NCBI GenBank assembly: GCA_902462015.1
Contig: CABPZV010000024.1
Location: 1 to 17,276 of the forward strand
Source of the DNA: an uncultured Eubacteriales bacterium
Lineage (GTDB): Bacteria; Bacillota; Clostridia; Oscillospirales; CAG-272
Reading direction: 5' to 3'
DNA length: 17,276 nt
Of this stretch, positions 1 through 6,774 are shown in pieces (the first letter of the stretch is position 1; the number at the start of each line of letters is the position of its first letter). The notes beneath the pieces are model-generated. The model made no database searches and had not been told where the DNA came from. It worked only from the letters and a program-made list of their open reading frames with translations. The position numbers and the translations under genes are program-made.

Positions 1-58
1 CTTTAATGGCGGGACATCTTGACTGAGTTATAAATTTCTGCGGTTTCAGAATTTTGAA
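1..58. other. Short flank downstream of plsY
   Basis: These 58 bases follow the plsY stop on the minus strand. A weak possible hairpin (TTCTG, six-base loop, CAGAA, about positions 40 to 55) lies just after the stop, but no T tract follows it, so I do not call a terminator. No coding start is visible. Confidence 0.3.
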
Positions 59-976
59 TCACCGCTCAATACTTTTCTTATCATCAGCATCAGTCTCTGA
101 ATTTTTATCTTTTACAGTATCCGCATTCTCAGATATCCCGGAATCAGAATCCATAATCTTCGTTTTTTCAGAATCGCCGTCTGAAGCGGAAACGGATTTC
201 CGGCTTTCTACCGCCTTCGCGCCATTTTCGTTTTTTCCTTTGTTTTTCTTTTTCTTTGAAAAGGATATCTTATTTTCCTTGCCCTCATGAAGACGCTTGA
301 TATTTTCCCGATGCAGGAACAAAACGAAAGCCGCGGAGATAACAGCAATTATGATGTGCGAGCCGTAACCTGTCATATTATAGAGAACATACGGGTATAT
401 TACCATGCACAAACATGAGCCAAGCGACACATATTTTGTCGAAGCAACGGCTACAACGAAAACTGCAAATAATATTAAAAACACAAACGGATTCTGGCAA
501 AGAATCATTACCGCTACGGTAACAACACCCTTTCCACCGCGAAATCCAAAATATATCGGATATACATGTCCGATGATACAGGCAAGTCCGGCAATGTTTG
601 CTCCCCATACGCCGCCCAGCATGCGTCCAACTACAAGAATACTCAAAGCCGCCTTTGCAGCATCGCAAAGAAGCGTAACGGCTGCGGCTCCTTTTCCGTA
701 TGTACGAAGCATATTTGTCATTCCGCCGTTACCGCTCCCATGTGAGCGGACATCATCACGATATGCAAGCTTTGATATAATTACGCCAAAATTAAGACTT
801 CCAAGCAGATAAGCAATTACCGCAGAAAGAATAATTCCCAAAACCCAAAGAAAAGGTCCTCCGGAATTTTCAGCAAGAATACCAAATATTCCGTTGTTCC
901 ACAGTTTTTCAAATGTAATCATAATAATACCCATGCCCTTGTCGTGAAAAAGTATATTTGGAGCAATTTTCCCCAT
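59..976 (-). CDS. plsY: Glycerol-3-phosphate acyltransferase PlsY with a long charged C-terminal tail
   Basis: Membrane enzyme that acylates glycerol-3-phosphate from acyl-phosphate, giving lysophosphatidic acid, the first step of phospholipid synthesis in the PlsX/PlsY pathway. All three family motifs are visible in a 305-residue reading: RSHGSGN (residues 77-83), GHVYPIYFGFRGGKG (137-150 region) and HRENIKRLHEGKENK (222-235). Several hydrophobic segments lie between residues 43 and 221. The family is usually about 200 residues. Here about 68 extra residues (238-305) follow motif 3, first Lys-rich and then rich in Ser, Asp, Glu and Lys, with no hydrophobic segment. The start is uncertain: the ATG at 976 has a poor ribosome binding site, and in-frame ATGs at 934 and 922 would remove 14 or 18 residues. 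It is the last visible gene of the DUF512-der-plsY group, 79 bases after der. Confidence 0.93.
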   Translation of the reverse strand: MGKIAPNILFHDKGMGIIMITFEKLWNNGIFGILAENSGGPFLWVLGIILSAVIAYLLGSLNFGVIISKLAYRDDVRSHGSGNGGMTNMLRTYGKGAAAVTLLCDAAKAALSILVVGRMLGGVWGANIAGLACIIGHVYPIYFGFRGGKGVVTVAVMILCQNPFVFLILFAVFVVAVASTKYVSLGSCLCMVIYPYVLYNMTGYGSHIIIAVISAAFVLFLHRENIKRLHEGKENKISFSKKKKNKGKNENGAKAVESRKSVSASDGDSEKTKIMDSDSGISENADTVKDKNSETDADDKKSIER

Positions 977-1055
977 CTTTCACGCTAATCTTCTACGCCG
1001 CCGAAACAGCTTAAATAATACTAATTCCGCACTGTATTCTCCCGATAGCAAAGCA

Positions 1056-2378
1056 TTAATCATCGCCGCGCCTTCGGATTGTAAGAGTTATCGGAGTTCC
1101 CCTGAATCCAAATACTTCCCGAATCTGATTTTCAATATATCTCTGATATGAAAAATGAAACAGCTCAGGATCGTTGCAGAAAATAACAAAGGCCGGCGGA
1201 CGGACTCCGGTTTGCGTTGCATAATAAATTTTAAGTCTTCGTCCGCGGTCTGTCGGCGGCGGAACTCGAGTTATAGAGTCATTCATAACATCGTTGAGCA
1301 TTCCGGTAGAAATACGCATACACGCCTGTTCATTTACATGATTTATCAAGTCGAAAAGCTTGACGACACGCTGTCCCGTAAGTGCGGACACATATATTAC
1401 CGGGGCATAAGACATATAGGAAAAAGCCGAAGCTATTTTATCGTTAAATTCTTTTACAGTTTTATTGTCCTTATTCTCAATTGCATCCCATTTGTTTACG
1501 ACAATCACAGACGCTTTTCCCGACTCATGAGCGATACCTGCAATTTTTTCATCCTGTTCGGTTATTCCCTCGGAAGCGTCTATTAAGATCAGGCACACGT
1601 CCGCCCTTTCAACGGCGGCCTTGGATCGAAGTACGCTGAATTTTTCAATTCTGTCGCTGATTCTACTCTGCCGCCGTATACCTGCAGTATCAATAAAAGT
1701 ATATCTGCCGTATTCGTTCTCAAACAGAGTGTCAACAGCATCACGCGTAGTACCTGCAACCGGCGAGACTATAAGCCTTTTTTCTCCTAAAATCTTATTA
1801 ATCAGAGAGCTTTTTCCGGAATTAGGTTTTCCAATCAGGGCGACCTTAATCGTATCCTCTTCTTCTTCGTCACCGGCTTCAGGGCATAGCTGTACAACCT
1901 TGTCGAGAAGATCGCCGGAACCGGTTCCGTGAACGGATGAAACCGGAATCGGATCATCAATTCCAAGCTCATAAAATTCATAAAACTCCATCGGGAGCGC
2001 ACCGATGCTGTCAACCTTATTTACGCACAAAACAATCGGTTTTCTACTTTTAATAAGCATTGTAGCAACATCGCGGTCACTTGCCGTCAGTCCAGCCGTA
2101 ACGTCTACCATAAATATTATTACATCGGCAGTTTCGATAGCAGCCTCAGCCTGAGCCCTCATATATACAAGCATCATATCGTCGGTTTTCGACTCTATTC
2201 CTCCAGTGTCAATCAGAGTCATCTGACGTCCGCACCATTCTATATCGTTATAAATACGGTCACGCGTTACTCCGGGCGTATCCTCGACAATAGAGATTCG
2301 TCTCCCGGACAATTTATTAAAAAGTGTCGATTTGCCTACATTTGGTCTCCCGACAATCGCAACTATAGGTTTACTCAT
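1056..2378 (-). CDS. der: Ribosome assembly GTPase Der (EngA)
   Basis: Essential GTPase for maturation of the 50S ribosomal subunit. The 440-residue product has the tandem G domains that define the family. Domain 1 has GRPNVGKS (10-17), DTGG (57-60) and NKVD (120-123). Domain 2 has GKPNSGKS (183-190), DTAG (230-233) and NKWD (295-298). An acidic linker (DEEEED, about 170-175) separates them. A C-terminal KH-like domain runs from about residue 355 to the basic end RRRGDD. Length is normal and no key residue is missing. A good ribosome binding site (AAAGGGA) lies about 6 bases before the ATG at 2378. The gene starts 24 bases after the DUF512 stop, so the two are probably cotranscribed. Confidence 0.98.
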   Translation of the reverse strand: MSKPIVAIVGRPNVGKSTLFNKLSGRRISIVEDTPGVTRDRIYNDIEWCGRQMTLIDTGGIESKTDDMMLVYMRAQAEAAIETADVIIFMVDVTAGLTASDRDVATMLIKSRKPIVLCVNKVDSIGALPMEFYEFYELGIDDPIPVSSVHGTGSGDLLDKVVQLCPEAGDEEEEDTIKVALIGKPNSGKSSLINKILGEKRLIVSPVAGTTRDAVDTLFENEYGRYTFIDTAGIRRQSRISDRIEKFSVLRSKAAVERADVCLILIDASEGITEQDEKIAGIAHESGKASVIVVNKWDAIENKDNKTVKEFNDKIASAFSYMSYAPVIYVSALTGQRVVKLFDLINHVNEQACMRISTGMLNDVMNDSITRVPPPTDRGRRLKIYYATQTGVRPPAFVIFCNDPELFHFSYQRYIENQIREVFGFRGTPITLTIRRRGDD

Positions 2379-2402
2379 AAATCTTCCCTTTCTCTCTACA
2401 AA

Positions 2403-3704
2403 TCACCCGGCGAGAACCGACCTTATAAAGCTTGCTCCGTCAGACTCACTGAAAGTAACAGGTACGGCAAGACGCTCGGAAAGCTGAGCGGGAGTCATTC
2501 CGTCAAGAAACAAATCGCGCTCCGCGCGAAGCATAACATACGGAAGAATCAAACGCTTTCCTAAAGGCATCCCATCAAGCTGTTCGGCAATATCGCCGCC
2601 AGTCACCAAACCGGCGACAGTGACAGTTTCTCCAAAAAAGTTATTCCTTATCTTATACACATGAATTTTTATTCCGGTTTTTTCCGTCAGAGTATCCGCA
2701 AGCGACGATATAAACCTGTACGCAGCTGCTCCTGTAGCTATAGAAACCTCGTCTGCACCGTCTCTGTCGTACTCATCCAGATAGTCAAGTTCTTCATTAA
2801 ACTCAGCGCTCATAGAAGCAATCATTCCGACGCCGTTTTCAAGCTGGGGATATCCGTCATAATAGTCTTCATCCGGAATCTGAAGCCCCGCCTTTAAATA
2901 AAATTCATCGGAACAATATGCAAGCCTTATTCCATTACGCTTTTTAAAATCCACGGCAAACCTATCCACTTGGCTGATAACAGCCGCGCAGTCCTCAGCC
3001 GTAAACTGTTCAAGCGGATACAAACCGTCACGGTACTTTGTTAAACCTGCCGGAACAACCGAAATGCTGACAAGCTGAGGATAAAGCCCGGAAAGCTCAC
3101 AAAGAGAGCGGTCAAGTTCCTCCCTGTCATTCAGATTTTTACAGAGAACAATTTGCGCATTCATCGAAATATTTGCATCTGCAAATCTGCGCATAATGTC
3201 AAGCACCCTGCCGGCATTTTTATTGTTCATCATTCTGCATCGCAGCTCCGGATTTGTAGCATGAACTGAAATATTCATCGGCGAGCAATGCATCTCGGTA
3301 ATCCGCTGTATATCCTGCTCTGAAAGATTTGTAGTAGTGATATAGTTTCCCTGAAGAAAAGAAAGCCGCCTGTCGTCATCCTTAAAATAAATTGTTTCGC
3401 GCATACCGTGAGGATTCTGATCGATAAAGCAAAACACACACTTATTTCTGCAGCTTCTCTTTTTATCCATAAGAAAGGTATCAAATCCAAGTCCGATATC
3501 GTCATACTCCGGTTTTCTGATTTCAACATCAAAAAGCTCCGGCCCCCGGTGAAGCTTTAATACAACTTTCTTTTCGGTTATTCTAAATCTGTAATCAAGA
3601 ACATCGCTAATATCGAATCCATTAATAGATATCAATATATCCTGAGGCTTTATTCCCGCGCGCTGCGCGGCAGATCCGGCTTCAACTTCGGATATTTCCA
3701 CCAT
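2403..3704 (-). CDS. DUF512 family PDZ/radical-SAM protein of unknown function
   Basis: A 433-residue protein of the DUF512 family. It starts with a PDZ-like domain (about residues 1-55, EVEAGSAAQRAGIKPQDILI). A radical-SAM cluster motif follows, with C85, C89 and C92 in CRNKCVFC (CX3CX2C), which would bind a 4Fe-4S cluster and S-adenosylmethionine. The C-terminal half carries the family segment around SDEFYLKAG and PQLENGVGM. The family's reaction is not established, so I give no function. I chose the ATG at 3704 because GGGGA lies about 6 bases upstream; an in-frame TTG at 3722 overlaps the end of a terminator T tract and is less likely. The gene sits directly before der, an arrangement often seen in Clostridia, which hints at a link with ribosome assembly or the cell envelope. 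That link is inference. Confidence 0.93.
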   Translation of the reverse strand: MVEISEVEAGSAAQRAGIKPQDILISINGFDISDVLDYRFRITEKKVVLKLHRGPELFDVEIRKPEYDDIGLGFDTFLMDKKRSCRNKCVFCFIDQNPHGMRETIYFKDDDRRLSFLQGNYITTTNLSEQDIQRITEMHCSPMNISVHATNPELRCRMMNNKNAGRVLDIMRRFADANISMNAQIVLCKNLNDREELDRSLCELSGLYPQLVSISVVPAGLTKYRDGLYPLEQFTAEDCAAVISQVDRFAVDFKKRNGIRLAYCSDEFYLKAGLQIPDEDYYDGYPQLENGVGMIASMSAEFNEELDYLDEYDRDGADEVSIATGAAAYRFISSLADTLTEKTGIKIHVYKIRNNFFGETVTVAGLVTGGDIAEQLDGMPLGKRLILPYVMLRAERDLFLDGMTPAQLSERLAVPVTFSESDGASFIRSVLAG

Positions 3705-3720
3705 AACAATTCCCCATACC

Positions 3721-3761
3721 AAAAAGGCGGCTTATATAAGCGATAAATAATTATCGCCGCC
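3721..3761 (-). terminator. Intrinsic terminator hairpin just upstream of the DUF512 gene
   Basis: Read on the minus strand, GGCGGC (3761-3756) pairs with GCCGCC (3731-3726), and five Ts follow (3725-3721). Inside lies a second possible stem, GCGATAA with TTATCGC around a 4-base loop (3740-3757). The hairpin ends only 17 bases before the DUF512 ATG. It may be a back-up terminator for the rpmF operon or an attenuator of the DUF512-der-plsY operon. Confidence 0.55.
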
Positions 3762-3779
3762 CTGCTAAATAAAGTACAA
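3750..3779 (-). promoter_or_regulatory. Possible promoter for DUF512-der-plsY
   Basis: On the minus strand TTGTAC (3779-3774) and GATAAT (3755-3750) are spaced by 18 bases and match the sigma-70/sigma-A consensus at 4 of 6 and 5 of 6 positions. A start site 6-8 bases downstream would fall inside the hairpin at 3721-3761, so this transcript would lack the left arm of that terminator. The call rests on sequence match alone. Confidence 0.35.
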
Positions 3780-3780
3780 C

Positions 3781-3813
3781 AAAAAACGGGCATACATGCT
3801 AAGCATGCGCCCG
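3781..3813 (-). terminator. Intrinsic terminator of the DUF177-rpmF operon
   Basis: On the minus strand the stem CGGGC (3813-3809) pairs with GCCCG (3791-3787), with an inner stem GCATG/CATGC closing a 3-base loop and a small asymmetric bulge between them. Six Ts (3786-3781) follow directly. This is the standard form of a factor-independent terminator and lies about 80 bases after the rpmF stop. Confidence 0.8.
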
Positions 3814-3858
3814 GTTTCAGTGAATCCTTCCATGTAGACTCTGATCAGACATGTAATA

Positions 3859-3880
3859 ACTGATTCTTTAATTAATCAGT
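3859..3880. repeat. Inverted repeat just after rpmF
   Basis: ACTGATT (3859-3865) and AATCAGT (3874-3880) form a perfect 7-base stem around an 8-base loop, starting 12 bases after the rpmF stop. No T tract follows on the minus strand, so it is more likely a 3' stability hairpin than a terminator. Confidence 0.35.
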
Positions 3881-3892
3881 GAAAAACGAAAC

Positions 3893-4078
3893 TTATTCGA
3901 CACTAACTTTAATGATTTCCTTACCTCTGTAGGTTCCGCAAGCCTTGCAAACACGGTGCGCAAGATTGTACTCTCCGCATTTCGGGCATTTAATCATACC
4001 GGGCATATCCAATTTCCACACATTTGAACGTCTCTTGTCACGTCTCGCCTTTGATACTTTTCTCTTCGGTACTGCCAT
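3893..4078 (-). CDS. rpmF: 50S ribosomal protein L32, zinc-ribbon form
   Basis: Structural protein of the large ribosomal subunit. The 61-residue product begins with the family N-terminus [17 protein letters not shown] and has four cysteines in a zinc ribbon: C31 and C34 (CPKC), C44 and C47 (CKAC). This is the zinc-binding (C+) form. The ribosome binding site is very strong (AAGGGGG, about 9 bases before the ATG). The gene begins 57 bases after the DUF177 stop, the usual gene order, and both are read from the promoter at 4848-4876. In many bacteria plsX follows rpmF; here a terminator and the DUF512 gene follow instead. Confidence 0.97.
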   Translation of the reverse strand: MAVPKRKVSKARRDKRRSNVWKLDMPGMIKCPKCGEYNLAHRVCKACGTYRGKEIIKVSVE

Positions 4079-4135
4079 TGCCGTACACCCCCTTAAATTT
4101 CTCTAATTCTTTTTACTTTTCTGATCTGATTATAC

Positions 4136-4693
4136 TTATTCTTGCTCTTTGTCATCCTCTCCGTCCTCAAGAAGCGCTGCCAAACAGGCAAGCCGAGGAT
4201 CAGGTTCGTGTTCAGGACAGTCGCACTTTCCTTCATTAAGATCTCTGCCGCATCTCGGACAAAGTCCGGCGCAGTCTTCTTTACATAACGACTTGATTGG
4301 AAGCGAAAGCATAAGCTGTTCCAGTACTGGAGAGGCAACATCAAGAAAACCATCTTCGATTAAAAGATAATCGTCAACAACTTCATCAGCATTCTCATCT
4401 TCAAGAGTACCCTTTACAGCCACCGTTTTGTCCAGCGAAACTGACTGTACTTTGCGAATCGTTTTAAGACACCGTGCACATACCGTGTCAAACGGCACCT
4501 CGGCACACAAGCGAAGATTGATATATCCCGATTTATTTGTCACTTCACCGTGTACCTCAAAGGGCTTATAAAAAACGATTTCCAATTCCGCAACAGGTTC
4601 CGGCTGAAGACTAAAAGATATATCGATTCTGTCACACTTTCCTGAAAGCATCGGGTACATATCGATTTTATAAGGTTGTTTTATCTCTGCCAC
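4136..4693 (-). CDS. DUF177 (YceD/YlbN) family protein
   Basis: The DUF177 family is encoded beside rpmF in many bacteria and has been linked to 23S rRNA processing or 50S assembly. The product shows the family pattern of a beta-rich N-terminal part, a CARC pair (C72, C75), and a C-terminal acidic region with six further cysteines (C137, C141, C145, C148, C157, C159), which suggests metal binding. I chose the GTG at 4693 (185 residues). It puts the family's usual N-terminal segment near residue 12, and AAAGGCGG lies upstream at acceptable spacing. The frame is open back to 4840, with ATGs at 4762 and 4753, but a start at 4840 would coincide with the predicted transcription start and is unlikely. 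Confidence 0.88.
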   Translation of the reverse strand: MAEIKQPYKIDMYPMLSGKCDRIDISFSLQPEPVAELEIVFYKPFEVHGEVTNKSGYINLRLCAEVPFDTVCARCLKTIRKVQSVSLDKTVAVKGTLEDENADEVVDDYLLIEDGFLDVASPVLEQLMLSLPIKSLCKEDCAGLCPRCGRDLNEGKCDCPEHEPDPRLACLAALLEDGEDDKEQE

Positions 4694-4847
4694 CGGACAC
4701 CACCGCCTTTCTGCGGCAAACACTGTACTTTGATGTAAACTACAGTCATTCATCAAAGCCATTATATATAAAAAGCAAAAAGAATCAATAATTTTGAATC
4801 TTAATATTTTATATATCACTGACGGTATATAAAATGCCACAAAAGAT

Positions 4848-4876
4848 ATTATACCTTTTTATTATTGCTTTGTCAA
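4848..4876 (-). promoter_or_regulatory. Perfect consensus sigma-A promoter of DUF177-rpmF
   Basis: On the minus strand TTGACA (4876-4871), a 17-base spacer and TATAAT (4853-4848) match the consensus at all 12 positions. Transcription should start near 4841, leaving a leader of about 148 bases before the GTG at 4693. Such strength fits a ribosomal-protein operon. Confidence 0.88.
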
Positions 4877-4923
4877 GAGATTTTATTAAAAATATGAAAT
4901 AACCAAACAATAAATTTATTTTG

Positions 4924-6774
4924 TCACATCTTATATTTTTCCGACTGTACCCGAAACATCTCAGAGTATTTACCGTTTTCGGCAATTAGCTCATCGTGAC
5001 TGCCTTCTTCAATAAGACGACCGGTGTCAAACATAAATATCCTGTCTGCGATACGGGTGGTCGATAAACGGTGTGATATAAATATCACAGTTTTTCCCTC
5101 AGTGTTATGCATTATCGATTGATTTAACGTGTATTCTGCCATCGGATCAAGCGCACTCGACGGTTCATCCATAATAACAATCGGAGAATCCTTTGCAAAA
5201 ACTCTGGAAATTGCAATTTTCTGCGCTTCTCCTCCGGAGAGATTGATTCCGCCGTCGTTAAATTCACGAGTAAGATGCGTTTTTATACCGTCGTCCAGGG
5301 TATTTAGCTTCCCGATAAAATCCGCCGAAGCAAGCGCGCTTATTACTCTTTCGCTGTCACTCTCCACAAAGCTGCCGTTCACGACATTTTCAGCTATAGA
5401 CGCGGCAAAAATCTTATAGTCCTGAAATACCGTTCCGATCTTCCTGCGGTAGGCCTCGACGTCATATTCTCTGATGTCCACCCCGTTATACAGAATCACA
5501 CCTTCTGTAGGATCATAAAGCCGCATGACGAGCTTAATAAGCGTTGTCTTTCCCGCCCCGTTATATCCGACTATTGCAATCTTGTCTCCTGCATGAATAG
5601 TGAGATTGATATGCTTCAGTGCGTCGCCAGTTCCGCCGTCCGAAACAGGAACTGCATAATCCTCGTCGTGATAAAGATATTTAGGATGAGAGGAAAATTC
5701 ATACGAAAAGCTGACGTCGCGCAACTCAAGACTTTCAAACTCAGGAAGCTGGGCTGTTCCACTCTTTATCCGAGGCTCAAACCTCAGAAACTCAAGATAT
5801 TTTTCGATAAAAAGCGAATGCTTCGCGTACTTTGTCAGACTTTCGATCATATTGGTCAGCATCCACCTGATGTCCCATATTACAGTGACCGTGGCTGCAA
5901 AGCCTCCGATTGTAAGAGCTCCGCCCTCAAGCTTTGAAATCATATACAGAATTAACGAAAAGAAGGTAACCGTTCCGATAAGGTTCCAGCCAAGCGCGTA
6001 AGCAAAGAAATATTTTTTTCCGAATTTAACGTCGGTGTCGGCAATCTTTTTAATATTTTCATCATATTCCTTTGTCAAAATATCGTTTACATGACTGATA
6101 CGAATCTCCTTTGCATAGTCGGAAAGATGATATATACGGTTTATATACCTGCTTTTTCTCCAGAGACCATTTATCTCCTTGCCGTGATAGAAGCTTATCC
6201 TTCCGCCGAGAAGATTGCACACAATCGTAACGCAGGAGGAAAGAAAGAGAATAACAGCGATAATCCAGTCTATATTAACCATCAATCCAAGAAGCGTAAA
6301 CGAAGATATGATTCTCTTAATCAGCGTTCCGGTGTCCTCAAGCACCTCGGCGGCGCGGCTGTCAGACTCGTTCATTGCCCATACAAAATCGTTGTAAAAC
6401 TCCGGATCGTCAAAGCATGAAAGGTCGAGCGCACGCGCCTTGACGAAAAGCTCCTCGTGCATACGAAGATGAAGCTTCTGACGTATAAGCGGATTTTTTA
6501 TGCATCTGTACCACTTATCAAAAATAAAAAACAGAAAATATCCTGCCGCCATAACCGCAATTATTCTTACCGCATAGAAAAAATCCGAACCGTTTTCCAC
6601 AGTATTCAATAATTTATAATTAAATATCGCGTACGCGGACTGTATGCTTCCTGTAAGAATGCCATCGAGAATCATAAAAAGAAAAAATTCGGGAGTATAC
6701 CTTGCAATTTTTCCGATCATAACTGCATTGTTTTTTACAATGGCCGAAAGCTTCTGTCTCGGTTTCTTAGTCAT
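4924..6774 (-). CDS. ABC exporter half-transporter, second subunit of a heterodimer
   Basis: A fused transmembrane and ATPase half-transporter of the exporter type. About residues 30-310 hold the hydrophobic segments, and the ATPase domain follows. Motifs are canonical: Walker A GYNGAGKT (403-410), Q-loop Q451, signature LSGGE (512-516), Walker B IVIMDE (532-537) and the switch histidine H568, so this site can hydrolyse ATP. A stretch of about 25 residues (361-385, acidic and Tyr-rich) is inserted between the first ATPase strand and the strand before Walker A. I chose the ATG at 6774 (616 residues) because GAGGTGG lies about 6 bases upstream; the longer reading to 6831 runs deep into the preceding gene. 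The start overlaps the upstream stop by 8 bases (ATGACTAA), which suggests translational coupling. The substrate is unknown; peptides, lipids or drugs are all possible. Confidence 0.93.
   Translation of the reverse strand: MTKKPRQKLSAIVKNNAVMIGKIARYTPEFFLFMILDGILTGSIQSAYAIFNYKLLNTVENGSDFFYAVRIIAVMAAGYFLFFIFDKWYRCIKNPLIRQKLHLRMHEELFVKARALDLSCFDDPEFYNDFVWAMNESDSRAAEVLEDTGTLIKRIISSFTLLGLMVNIDWIIAVILFLSSCVTIVCNLLGGRISFYHGKEINGLWRKSRYINRIYHLSDYAKEIRISHVNDILTKEYDENIKKIADTDVKFGKKYFFAYALGWNLIGTVTFFSLILYMISKLEGGALTIGGFAATVTVIWDIRWMLTNMIESLTKYAKHSLFIEKYLEFLRFEPRIKSGTAQLPEFESLELRDVSFSYEFSSHPKYLYHDEDYAVPVSDGGTGDALKHINLTIHAGDKIAIVGYNGAGKTTLIKLVMRLYDPTEGVILYNGVDIREYDVEAYRRKIGTVFQDYKIFAASIAENVVNGSFVESDSERVISALASADFIGKLNTLDDGIKTHLTREFNDGGINLSGGEAQKIAISRVFAKDSPIVIMDEPSSALDPMAEYTLNQSIMHNTEGKTVIFISHRLSTTRIADRIFMFDTGRLIEEGSHDELIAENGKYSEMFRVQSEKYKM

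Noticed and set aside
405..812. Plus-strand open frames opposite plsY, der, the ABC genes and others
   Set aside because: They run antisense to genes with clear family motifs, lack good ribosome binding sites and show no recognisable domain. They follow from the codon bias of the genes on the minus strand.
4694..4840. Longer DUF177 protein starting at 4840
   Set aside because: The perfect promoter places the RNA start at about 4841, leaving no leader. The added residues are A/T-codon-rich and unlike the family.
4909..4920. Palindrome AATAAATTTATT just after the ABC operon as its terminator
   Set aside because: It is made of A/T pairs only, and the following bases are not a clean T tract. 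It is too weak to call, although no better terminator is seen before the DUF177 promoter.
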